This document shows, piece after piece, positions 47,825 through 58,204 of a stretch of DNA of 64,000 nt. Numbering within the stretch: the stretch's first letter is position 1; every line of letters starts with the position of its first letter. The notes under the pieces are model-generated. The model was given only the letters and a program-made list of their open reading frames with translations. It searched no databases and was not told where the DNA came from. Source of the DNA: Apoda limacodes (Eukaryota > Arthropoda > Insecta > Lepidoptera > Limacodidae); the NCBI GenBank assembly GCA_946406115.1, contig OX291544.1, positions 2,170,001 to 2,234,000 of the forward strand, given 5' to 3'. The position numbers and the translations under genes were made by a program.

Positions 47825-48225
47825 TTAATACTTTTTTATACCACTAAGGTAGAAAACAAGCTAACGGTCCACCTGATGATAAGCGGTCACCGCAACCAAT
47901 GGACGCTGGCAACACCTAGGGCATTACTCGCGCATTGTCAAAATCAAAAAACGTAATCACTTTTCTTGAAGTCCTTACTGTTGTCCCTTTGTAACAAAAC
48001 CTTTGTAGCTAGCTCATTCTGCGACCTGAGCATTCGCGGAAACCGCACTGTGAGTAACCGTTTAGGTTCTAAGGTGTGAGGATAAATTCCCTGTCGATGG
48101 CGAAATGTGTGATGATAAAAAGTAGCCATGCGCATCATTTGAACAATTCCTCAGAAGATGTCCCATTATACAAGCGATAGAACACCCACATGGAGGCAAA
48201 GTTTTTCCTTCGACTTAAGAGAATA
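47825..48225 (-). mobile_element. LINE family A 3' end fragment
   Basis: Minus orientation. The 3' terminus (TACCACTAAGGTAGAAAACAAG on the plus strand) is next to a poly-A/T tract at about 47808-47838. Degraded C-terminal ORF2 follows (FEEMMRMATFYHHTFRHRQG-like). Truncated at about 48220, where a GC-rich segment (48230-48320) begins. Confidence 0.85.
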
Positions 48226-48330
48226 CACTTCGCGGCGCCCGCGCGCGTTTTAAATTTTTGCTAAAATGTTGCTGTCCCTATCGAACACGATGCGGGAGCT
48301 AGACCCCCTTTCCCCGCGCCGCGCGCTTTA
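48226..48330. other. Short GC-rich segment
   Basis: CGCGGCGCCCGCGCGCG at one end and CCGCGCCGCGCGC at the other form a loose inverted pair around a less GC-rich centre. Possibly the end of a small DNA element. Confidence 0.35.
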
Positions 48331-49125
48331 TTCTGGTATGATTTTGTCGTAAAGCTGGAACGTCAGTATTCTGATAAGCGATATGACTTTCACCCAAAAA
48401 TACTATATTTTGAGCATTAACGAAGTATAAATGAATTATCATCATTAATTTTTTAATTTAATAAGTATTTTAGTTATTATATTATATTTTTTAAGGTTTT
48501 TTTTTTTTTTAGGTTCATCATTTTTTTTTGTGTTATGTAAGTAGGATTAATAAATGATAATATCATTTATATATGAAATATACAGATAAGTTATAGTAGA
48601 ACAACATTATTTTGTATCGTCGTTTAATTTATAAGTATTTAATGTGCGGCCATATTGTTTATCTGATTGCGATAAAACTATGTTAATTTATTGCTACCAT
48701 TTGCGCAAAAGTTATAGGCTTGAAAGAATGTCATTGGTTGTAATGGAAAAGGTATAAGACGTTATTTTCAGCGCGCTCTCTGAAAAAAAAACTAGGTACC
48801 TACTTGTACAAACTTATTTTATATTTTTTCTAAAAAATTCTTTATTTATAGGCAGGAATGAATATTGAAATAGGAGGAGGTTTCTGAGCTAACATTCATT
48901 TATCTTTTCACGGAGACCAGCAAGGACAATAATAAAATAGGTAGGTAACTCGGTACCTCGTAACATTTTGACTCACACATACGGTATCTACCGTTTTTAA
49001 AATTTACTTTAAAATCATAATAATGTTAATAATGGTAAAATGTAAGTACAAATATTTACTTACCTTTTACCATTTTTAAATTAATAGATATAAATTATAG
49101 GTACTTATAGGCTACTTAATAAGTA
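48331..49125. other. AT-rich DNA
   Basis: No recognisable feature. Confidence 0.5.
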
Positions 49126-49129
49126 TTTT

Positions 49130-49575
49130 TCCTTAGTGCGCGAGTCCGACTCGCACTTGACCGTTTTTCTTTTATAAAAACCTTGCCCTAACACTATCAA
49201 ACACAAGAAAAAAATTACCCGAATTGGTCCAGCTGTCTTCGAGTTTTCCTTAGTGCGCGAGTCCGACTCGAACTTGACCCTGGCTGACTCGCACTTGACC
49301 CTTTTTTCTTTCTCAGAAACCTTCCCCAGCGTGTGCAAAACAACTTACCAAAATTCCATTAAAACCGTTTTCCCCTTTTTGCGCGAGCCTGACTCGCACT
49401 TGACCCTGTCACACTCGCACTTATCCTTTTTTTTTCTTTCTCGGAAACCTTCCCCGGCGTGTGCATAACAACTTATCAAAATTTCATTAAAATCGGTTTA
49501 CTCTTAGTGCGCGAGTCCGACTCGCACTTAACCGTTTACTTCTTTCATAAAAACCTTGCTCCAACATGCTCCAAA
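49130..49575 (+). repeat. Tandem array, 117-128 bp unit, 4 copies
   Basis: GCGCGAG begins at 49138, 49255, 49381 and 49509. Each copy has GCGAGTCCGACTCGC or a variant, an inverted repeat of GCGAGTC around a single base, followed by ACTTGACC and a CCTTCCCC/CCTTGCCC spacer. Partial extra copies of GACTCGCACTTGACC occur within units 2 and 3. Head motif shared with 44925-44945. Confidence 0.88.
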
Positions 49576-50064
49576 ATCTAATCAACTTGCTGCGCAACGA
49601 AACATGCAACAGTGATATTTTCGTATTTGTTTCCTTAGGTACCTACCTACTTACGTCAAACACAATACAAGTGAAGATTCGATCACGGATGGCCCGTGAC
49701 TGATTTTGGCTGCTACCTCGCCTCGCCTCCCCGTCTCAAGCCCCCCGTATTTGTCAAGCGAGCCAGCATCATGATAGAATTCGATTTTTGACTAAGCAAA
49801 TTTGACTAATGATTTTTGTGTTTCGAATTTTTGTGTTTATTCATTTAATTTAGTAAGAATGACAGTAAAGTTTTTTTATTTAGAAAATTTATTATATTGT
49901 CTAGGTCCGTGGTGCTTCAAAATTTTCGGAAACGTTTTTGTTATAGTGTATAATAAGCACGAAGTTGCAGCTGTTTTGACCATAAATTACAAGTTTTTGC
50001 ACTCTAATAATTTTAGAACTACACAATTTAACGTAAAACTGAAACACCACAGACCTAGATATTA

Positions 50065-50735
50065 GTTGTCTGGTCTTGTTGATATTCATCAGAGGAGAAA
50101 AATCCTGTTGTATGGAGCGCGCTGCGAATCCGATACTCTTCAGAGTTCGATACGGCTTGTGAGTTTTGAAATCCTTGACGATTCTCTTAGCGCGTCGTTG
50201 AACCGAGTCAAAAGGGCCAACCTGGTATCCGGGTACACCCAACACTACATTACATAAATTCAAAAGCCTGATGGTAAGCTTTCACTGCATTATATGGACG
50301 CTTGCAACACTGGCGGCGTCACTCGCGTCTTGCCAACCGTTTTAAAAATCTAACAACTTCTTTCTTGATGAACCCCATATTGTAGAAAACTTTAGCAGCG
50401 AGGCGAGGCAAGCTCATTCCGCGATCTAAGCGTTCCTCTGAAACGCACTGTACATGTCCATATTTACAATAACCCGCCCAGATAGGTGTGGCACCAGCAA
50501 ATGGGGTCGGACTTGTGACTTGTAAAGTAAACCCCAAAAGTGTATCCAGAGGTGAAATACTGCTTTGCTTCTGTTTAGTACTCCGAGTGTTTTTTTGGAT
50601 GCCAGCTTCATCTTGTGTTCCAAGTGATCTCGGAACTGAACAACACGCGAGATGTAAACAACAAGAATCCCAAATACTCTTGGAAATGGTATAAGGGTGT
50701 ATTCCGGAATTGTAGGACCCCAGTGAATGGGTTAT
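50065..50735 (-). mobile_element. LINE family A, rearranged fragment
   Basis: Minus orientation. Two pieces are joined out of order: 50095-50250 matches the GYQLGPFDSVQRRAVRIV region, and 50268-50735 matches the 3' UTR, LGLWNEL end and the LASKKLGVLNR region. Many frameshifts. The upstream segment 49800-50060 is AT-rich and unassigned. Confidence 0.82.
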
Positions 50736-50739
50736 TTTT

Positions 50740-51275
50740 ATACTATATGGTTATTTTAACATAGCTATAAACCATTGTAATTTTAATAGAAAAAATATTT
50801 CTACTGTGTAGTGTGTGTGTGTATGACCTTAATCGGTAAAGTCGTTTAGAAGTTACACCATAAACAAACTTTTATTTTGCAAAATGCGAAAGTTAGATTT
50901 TTGTAGAATCGGCAACGCGCGAGTGATGCCCCAGGTTTTAAAAGCATCCATAGTCGCGACGATCGCTTACCATCAGGTAGACCGTTAGCTTGTTTACCAC
51001 CTTAGAGGTTTAAAAAAAAAAGTATTTACATAATGTATGTAATAAACTACGTTTAATTGTGATATTACACTTTATTATTTTATATATTTTGCATAAAATG
51101 TTACAAAAAGGGACCCACAAAAATCATCTCCATCTCGAGATGTTAACATTTTGAAGCTGAGGTGCAGGAGGTTGTTCACTAAAATATATACTATTAAAAC
51201 TAAAAAGATTTATTCGTATTCGCTACCAAAAAAAAAGGCGCCAATTTTAGGCAAGGGCCTTGGTTTGACTAATTC
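50740..51275 (-). repeat. Right arm of an inverted repeat pair, interrupted by a LINE tail
   Basis: Near reverse complement of 47095-47530. The match breaks at about 50885-51020, where a plus-strand LINE family A 3' end is inserted, and resumes at about 51045. It ends near GGCAAGGGCCTTGG. Confidence 0.8.
50890..51022 (+). mobile_element. LINE family A 3' UTR fragment with poly-A
   Basis: Reads CGGCAACGCGCGAGTGATGC, GCTTACCATCAGGTAGACCG, TTAGCTTGTTTACCACCTTA and ends in an A-run at about 51012-51022. Same 3' terminus as the copy ending at 13130. Confidence 0.88.
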
Positions 51276-53480
51276 GAAATAACAACTTAAAAAGAAAAAA
51301 AGTACAATTATAAAATAAGAAATAAGAACAATGTCATTATGTTACATTACAGAGACATAACACGTTACGAAGTCATTATCACGTACTATACATTTTCTCG
51401 TAACAAAAAAGTGCCGTTCAGAACATCGCCGCAGCTTGAGACAAAACGTAATGACCAAGTGAGACGAAACAGTTTTTTTACTATCACAGTTAAGAAACTT
51501 TAAGAAAACTTGTTCAAAATATTATTTTCACAAAATCAAGTAATTTTGGAATTTTGTAAAACAAACTGGAATATATTTTCAGGTCTCTATATTAAAACTT
51601 ATAAGGTACGAGATGTTCTTTTTGTATTGTGTGACCTAACACCCTCACAGTATACCTTTGTATTGCGAACAAAGTTCTATGCCAGAATATTTAATTTCCC
51701 TTCTTCTTCTCAGAAATATAATCGCAACTAAATACTTCATTTCATTATAAAAGCGGAACTCAATTTAATGGAGTAAACTTGCAAATTGGCTGTTTAAATG
51801 AACTATGCAGATAGTTTGCTGAAGAATAAATCAAAATTTTACTCTGAACATCGCACACACGAGAATCATCTTTATGAGTAAAGTCTTAGGGGTGTAAATT
51901 GTTTACTATCTTCGAGCTGTAAGTTATACTAGTCTTACTTAATTTCCTTGTCCGAAAGTTATTAACGAGTGACAAGAGAGACGAGAGTTTTAGTTGCAAT
52001 TTATATTTTGCTGTTGTTAAGGTTTGTTGTTTTAAAATAGCTTGACTGTAGAATTTGTTTTTGAGTTAACATGGTATATTTTTAAAATATAGGTAGGTTT
52101 GTCCAGTATTTCTCGACTAGTTTCAGGACCATGGGTCCCTTATTCACCTTCATGCCCCGTATCCCTATTCATGTGAGGCCGTGACTGCCCGCTGCGCCAC
52201 GTGAGGAACGTCGGTGACTTACAGTAACATGTGAGTCCAAATAGTCGATATTTATAGTCAATTTTTAACATAAACAGGTTTAAATTATTTTGAAACACAG
52301 TCTGACATTGAAATTGATATAAAAAGCTCTTACCACATCAGACACCACTGAAATGTAAAATAGTGAAAAAATTCAACTAAAGCAAAAACTAAATCCTTAA
52401 TTGGTCGTGAATATTTTAAATTTTTTTTGTAAATGGACTTTAAAGTTATACTTTTGATTATATACAAACATAACATAACACGTAACAGTCTCTTGAAAGC
52501 AGCCTTTTGAAGGAAACGCACGTGAACCCTTATCACTCTAACAAAATAAAATAAAAATATGTATTAATTGTTTACTATTTAATTGTTTTTATTTTATTTT
52601 ATTCGTTCAACGAACATAGATTTTAAGTGTATTTTCACTTACACATTATGGACCCTGGAAAATAAACAGTTATAAAAATCTCTCTTTTATACAGCGGCTC
52701 GGTATATGTCTTGCGCCAAAAATACTCGGCCGCTACCTCCCTCAGCCAATTAACTGGGTTTCTTTCTTATACTTGGTTTAAGAACATGACAGAATTTTTT
52801 TACGACCTGATTTATAAACTAACTTTATGTACTTTTAGAAAACGGTGTTTGAAAATCATCATTATGCCATAGGCAAATAGGGAAAATTAATTCCTGTTTC
52901 CTACGCGCAGCGCAGAAAGCCTGTACAGTGGACTAGCTGAGTGCGATAAAGTTCTCTACAACGCCACGGCTGAGTTTCGGTTCGGAAGCATCTACTTTTT
53001 TCTTTGGACTTATCTCCTAGTCATTTTTATCACTTTATTAATTTGAGAAAGCACTTACGTGATATAAAATTTGACGGAGATCATAGAGTAGTACGTATTC
53101 TGTTATATTTTAGATTTGAGGGTTAAAAGGTGATGACGTTGTAAAATCAATTTATCAATCCCTTTCTTGAAGTTTCATTACTTTCCCAAAAATATATCTG
53201 TCAACCAAGTATTTCTCTTAAATTTTTGTCAATAATTTTGCATTTTAACACATAATATGTGATTTCAGCCTGATAGCCATTTGAAAGTCAGACAGACAGG
53301 CAGACAGCATAGAGTTAGTAACATTTAAAGGGCGCACAGGCAGGCAGACGGCATTGGGTAAGTAACATTCAGATACGGATCCCTAAAAATGTGCTTTACG
53401 CGCTGATCTTCGAACGTCAGCCTCTACCAGTCCTCTGCATATCAGACTTGACACAATTTTTATATTACACAAAACTTTCT
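51276..53480. other. AT-rich DNA with one dispersed-repeat end
   Basis: 53280-53395 has repeated CAGACAGACAGGCAGACAG and an end like ATACGGATCCCTAAAAA, related to 44925-45265. No coding sequence recognised elsewhere. Confidence 0.5.
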
Positions 53481-53484
53481 CTAG

Positions 53485-53600
53485 CGAACGTTTGGGTTGT
53501 GGAATGAGCTTTTAGGTTATAAGGTTTTCTTGTGTAAGCCCTTGGTGTTACAACCGTCCATAGGTCACGGTGACCGCTTACCATTAGGCGGACCGAACCG
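53485..53600 (+). mobile_element. LINE family A 3' end fragment
   Basis: GCGAACGTTTGGGTTGTGGA, ATGAGCTTTT, then CATAGGTCACGGTGACCGCT and TACCATTAGGCGGACCG, matching the 3' end seen at 12940-13090. Truncated before the usual terminal block. Confidence 0.82.
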
Positions 53601-53653
53601 AAAAAATACGACTACTCAGCCTGTTTTTTAAAAATATACTATATTCATGAGTT

Positions 53654-54040
53654 GCTTTTTGTCGGCGCACAGTGCGGCGCTGAGAACGACTTGCTTTTTG
53701 TCGGCGCACAGTGCGGCGCTGAGAACGACTTGCTTTTTGTCGGCGCACAGTGCGGCGCTGAGAACGACTTGCTTTTTGTCGGCGCACAGTGCGGCGCTGA
53801 GAACGACTTGCTTTTTGTCGGCGCACAGTGCGGCGCTGAGAACGACTTGCTTTTTGTCAGCGCACAGTGCGGCGCTGAGAACGACTTGCTTTTTGTCGGC
53901 GCACAGTGCGGCGCTGAGAACGACTTGCTTTTTGTCGGCGCACAGTGCGGCGCTGAGAACGACTTGCTTTTTGTCGGCGCACAGTGCGGCGCTGAGAACG
54001 ACTTGCTTTTTGTCGGCGCACAGTGCGGCGCTGAGAACGA
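53654..54040 (+). repeat. Minisatellite, exact 39-bp unit, 10 copies
   Basis: The unit is GCTTTTTGTCGGCGCACAGT followed by GCGGCGCTGAGAACGACTT. Starts run from 53654 to 54005 at exact 39-base spacing. Copies are almost identical; one has GTCAGCGC instead of GTCGGCGC near 53855. Because 39 is a multiple of 3, long frames are open on both strands (for example CFLSAHSAALRTT repeats on plus). GC-rich in an AT-rich region, with the small stem CGCAC-A-GTGCG in each unit. Confidence 0.97.
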
Positions 54041-54044
54041 AGAG

Positions 54045-54780
54045 GGATTATAGTAATGCATTAATCACCTTTTTTCCTTTCAAGTTGATTACAAAACGTT
54101 TCTTTTCAATCTCTTTTTTTTCTTCTTGTCCAAGTTTAGAATTTAGTCAAGAGAAATTTGTAAAAACAATCAATTATTAAACAGTAATCAACTAAAAATA
54201 CATTTTAACCATAAGCACGAGGGTCATAATCAATGATCATAAAGAATTAGGGTATTCATATAACATGTGTGCCAAATTTTATAAGTGTATGCATGTATGT
54301 TTGTATGTTGGTCCGCGCATATCTCAAAAAATATAAGTCGGATTGCAAAAAATATTTTTTAGTTTGGCTGGGTATAGTCCAACTTAGGAAACAGTTCAAG
54401 TTTCATCAAAATCGGTTCAGTAGTTTTTGAGATGTAGAGTTAAGCAGGTATCAGTCACTAGAAAAACGTGTCGTTGTCTTAAAAGCTTAATTTATTATAC
54501 AAGCTGTTTCAATGTTTGCATGTGGTTAGGCTCTAGCTAAACAATCTTGATAAAAAAAATCGAAATGTGGCTTAGAAAGTAAAAGTGTAGTCGTTAGATG
54601 ACAACACTTCATGTATCACAGTAGGTAGATACTAAGATTTCATCTAAAACGACTACACTTAAAATACAAAGAAATAATTGAATAAAGGTACTCGAACGAA
54701 AAAATTAAAATAATAAGTTTTAAGAAGACACAACTGAAATTAAAAAAAATGGAGAATAAAATATATTTTTTTAAATTCCT
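54045..54780. other. AT-rich DNA with a dispersed repeat
   Basis: 54230-54450 carries CATGTGTGCCAAATTTTATA, CATCAAAATCGGTTCAGTAG and TTTTTGAGATG, phrases of a common insect interspersed repeat. No coding sequence. Confidence 0.55.
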
Positions 54781-54784
54781 TTTC

Positions 54785-54955
54785 ATTATTTGTGTTTGTC
54801 TAGAGACTGCATGTTTTCTATGTATTATATGTAGGTATGTATTTACAGCAAAAATGTATACCTACGTATTTATATCCGTTGTCTGGTATTTACAGCACAA
54901 GCTTTGCCTAGTTTGGGACCAGACGGCGCTGTGTGTAATCTCCAAAATATTTAAA
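54785..54955 (+). mobile_element. SINE tail (copy 3), 5'-truncated
   Basis: TTTGTGTTTGTCTAGAGACT, ATATCCGTTGTCTGGTATTT, ACAAGCTTTGCCTAGTTTGG, CCAGACGGCGCTGTGTG match the tails of the SINEs at 25.1 and 35.7 kb. The tRNA-like head is missing. Confidence 0.85.
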
Positions 54956-54959
54956 AAAA

Positions 54960-55555
54960 ATTACTACTTTATTTTTTGCCAGGAATTAAAACTCGTGAAA
55001 AAAGCACCGACGTGTTTGTAATATTTGCTTAAAAAAATTATGGAAAGTCTAGTTTTTTGTCCAATGTCCCATTTTTCTACGCCTTGGTCTTATTTTTAAG
55101 GTACAAAAACTGGACTGTGTGGAAATACTTCAAATATTTAAACAAAATGTCTTCTCCTTGAGAGTGTAAACAACATTACCAAGCTCCAGAGATGATCATC
55201 TCATTTAACTCTCGTTACCGCCAGGGTCCGTCGAGTGACGACTATATTGTGACCCTCACCGTCATGAAGCCGACTGTTCCGCACCCGCATTTTGTGCTCA
55301 TTTTCTCTATGCTTCATAACATTAAACTAGAATGTTAACATATTATGTAAATAAATGTTTGAATAGTTATAATAAATACAACACACACTAAAAAATAAAA
55401 AATAAGCCGAGACTTATTTTATTTATTCTTATAATTCTAGAAAAATAGTACGTATCTCTGCCAGAGATTTCTTCCCGCAATAAATTTAGAAAAAAAGGTG
55501 GCAAGGGACAAATGAAATTAAATAAAAATGATCTTAAAAACTTAAATAAATTAAA
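54960..55555. other. AT-rich DNA
   Basis: No recognisable feature apart from a short higher-GC stretch at 55205-55300 of unknown nature. Confidence 0.5.
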
Positions 55556-55574
55556 TTTATATATATATATATAT

Positions 55575-55735
55575 AGCCAATGCATAGGTTTTGAAGATGC
55601 TCAAGTTTGTTTAATAGCACCTCATTGACATCCAAGTAACATACATCGGCGTAGTCTAAAAGAGGAAGTTCTAGAGTTTGAGTTAGTGTAATTTTACTAG
55701 AAATGGGGATAAAGTTCTGCAAGCGCCTTAATGAG
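55575..55735 (-). mobile_element. LINE family B fragment, minus strand
   Basis: Minus-strand frame reading LHSLRRLQNFIPISSKI, LPLLDYADVCYLD and LLNKLEHLQNLCI. Same region as 55860-56030 on the opposite strand, so the two fragments are arranged head to head. Confidence 0.8.
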
Positions 55736-55739
55736 TGTA

Positions 55740-56690
55740 GAGTGAAATGGAATCCTTTAGATAAATCATCTACATATGTCAAAAACCTAGGCACCATTTT
55801 AGACCGTACTTTCTCTTGGGTGCTACATCTACAAGAGTTAAGCAGAAAACTATAGGCTTCTGTTAGTTTGCTAAGGCGATTACGTAATATTCTTCCAATA
55901 TCGACTAAAAATGCGCTGGCACAATCATTGCTTCGTCCTATTCTCGACTATGCTGACGCCAGGTATTTTCTCACGGAGGACCAACTAAATAAACTTGAGC
56001 GTCTCCAGGATTTATGTATACGTTTTATATTTGGACTCCTTAAATATGATCATGTTTCTAGTTTTCGACAACAACTCAAGTGGCCTCCAATTCGTATTCG
56101 CCGGAATATCCATATTCTTTCTCTTCTGTATAGCATTTCGTTCAATCCGTCAACTCCAACATATCTTAAAGATCGTTTCCAATTTATAGGCATCTCCAAT
56201 CCTGATCTCCGACCATCAACCAATCTTCTTTTTAGCGCATTACACTAATTTTTATAATAATTCATTTACAGTGCAAGCTATTAAACTTTAATGAAAGCAA
56301 ATAAAAAATCAATTATATCCTACACCATAATATATAATGTATGTATACTATTTATGTAATATATATAAAATATGTATCTATGTTATGTAAGTATAAGTGT
56401 ATATCTATGTATATATGTGTATTTATATATGTAGGTTTATATTAACATATACCTATATTTTGTTTTATTCTATTTTTTTTTATATTGCATCACCTACCTT
56501 ATACGACTTATTTTTAAGATCAATGTTTTCTCTATCCAAAGGTCACCTGGCAGAGATCGCTCTTAAGCGATAAGGCCGCCTTATTGTGTGCTTTCCAATA
56601 TAATGTTATATAATTAGTTTTAAGTAAATTTTTGGAGTGCAATAAAGAATACATCTATCTATCTATCTATCTACATGTGCATTCCAAGAT
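55740..56690 (+). mobile_element. LINE family B 3' end
   Basis: C-terminal ORF2 reads LGTILDRTFSW, LLRRLRNILPISTKNALAQS, LLRPILDYADARYF, NKLERLQDLCIRFIFGL, RRNIHILSLLYSI. Frame 55868-56248 is open for 126 codons. The 3' UTR contains the stem-loop ATCGCT-CTTA-AGCGAT (56556-56571) followed by AAGGCCGCC. It ends AATAAAGAATAC and a (ATCT)n tail at 56652-56675. Confidence 0.88.
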
Positions 56691-57235
56691 AAGTTGGAGT
56701 CCATACTAAGCCCAAGATTGTAACTTATTGACAGAAAATTGAGCTAGATGTTTTATTCGCCTTAAAGTCGAATACCAAGAATGAAAATAAGTAAACATAG
56801 GTAAAATAGTTCTGTTAAAAGTCAAAGTCAAATTTTTTTTTTTATTCAATTTAGGATTTTACAAAAGTGTGTTTGGCATTTGGCAAGTCTTGTCAGTATG
56901 TCTTTTTTAAGGGTATTTTAGGGGCATTAACATTTTCCTCACGCACTATGCAAACAAATATACAAACTTCCATGCACACTTTCTTGAAAGAATAGGCTCA
57001 CTTTCAGTGCGTGACAAAAAGCGGAAAAATAATTTGATGGGGTATTGGAACAAAGCTGCAATCGACAAAACACAATTTTACAGGAAATGAATCATGACTA
57101 AACTACAAGGCGTATCTAAACGGTTTGTAAAAAAAAAATTACCGCTTCATACAACGAAAGACGTTTTCGTAAGAGTCCATTTTGATTGTATTCGGTGAAA
57201 AGCGCAAAATCAATAAATCAGCAATAGTAATAAGG
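56691..57235. other. AT-rich DNA with a short dispersed repeat
   Basis: 56815-56905 (GTCAAAGTCAAA, TTTATTCAATTTAGGATTTT, ACAAAAGTG) is related to 61176-61260 and 38265-38345. No coding sequence. Confidence 0.55.
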
Positions 57236-57440
57236 TTGTGCGCTGATCTGAAGGATGTATGGTGCAAGGTTTTGCGCTGATCTGAAGGATGTATGGTGCA
57301 AGGTTGTGCGCTGATCTGAAGGATGTAGGGTGCAAGGTAGTGCGCTGATCTGAAAGATGTATGGTGCACGGTTGTGCGCTGATCTGAAGGATGTATGGCG
57401 CAAGGTTGTGCGCTGATCTGAAGGATGAATGGCGAACAGT
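57236..57440 (+). repeat. Minisatellite, exact 34-bp unit, 6 copies
   Basis: CGCTGATCTGAA begins at 57241, 57275, 57309, 57343, 57377 and 57411. The unit is completed by GGATGTATGGTGCAAGGTTG and TG. Because 34 is not a multiple of 3, the open minus-strand frames cycle through three readings; not coding. Confidence 0.96.
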
Positions 57441-58200
57441 AATAGCGTTTTGTAGTGATATAATATGGATTTAATGATCGACTTGGATAATACGGCGTTA
57501 ATATCTCTAACTGATGTAGTAGAATTTATTTGTAAATAACTTATAATAATATTATATAATGCCTGTATATATTATAAATATGTTTATAAAACGTATATTT
57601 ATAATTTAATGAATTTAATTCACTCATGTATATTGTGGTTTTATTATTTATGTACTTTTTGTTATTTCTCTTGGTACTTTTAACTGCATTACTAACTCTT
57701 CAAACTTTCTATATTGCCCTAAGATAGAATGGTAGAGAAAATAATGCTTCTTGCATGAAGTCCACCTTATACATTTATATTGAACTTAACTATTAGCTTT
57801 GTCTAATCTAAGTATATTATGTAAAAAAAACAAATCGCTGCAATCAACAAGTTCAACATGTTTATTTACGAAAAAAAATCACAGTTATTTTTACTTAAAG
57901 TAAAATACTTTACATAATATAGTCATAAGAAAATCAGTAGCACTTACCATAACCAATCACCACATTGTATAAAACAAAGTCGCATCCCGCTGTCTGTCTC
58001 TGCCTATGTATGCTTAGATCTTTGAAACTACGCAACGGATTTTGATGTGGATTTTTTATTAGATAGAGTTCTTCAAGAATAAGGTTCATATGTGTAATAC
58101 ATGCATAACATAGTAGAGAAACGCTGATAATTTTAGAGGTTTCTAATGTGAAGCCGTAAATAAACACATTTTTTTGCGCTTACATTGCAAACCAAACGCC
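57441..58200. other. AT-rich DNA with a dispersed repeat
   Basis: 57960-58160 (ACAAAGTCGCATCCCGCTGT, TTTGAAACTACGCAACGGAT, GATAGAGTTCTTCAAGAATA) is a common lepidopteran interspersed repeat, in minus orientation. Nothing coding recognised. Confidence 0.6.
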
Positions 58201-58204
58201 AGCT

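Noticed and set aside
53654..54040. Possible CRISPR array
   Set aside because: The repeats are contiguous, with no unique spacers, in a eukaryotic genome. It is a minisatellite. The same holds for the arrays at 40.85, 46.71 and 57.24 kb.
53584..54180. Four overlapping repeat-rich open frames on both strands
   Set aside because: All arise because the 39-bp unit has no stop in several frames and 39 is a multiple of 3. There is no splice, start or family support.
57139..57403. Open frames with SFRSAHN-type repeats
   Set aside because: A 34-bp unit read through three frames; period and composition follow the DNA repeat, not a protein.
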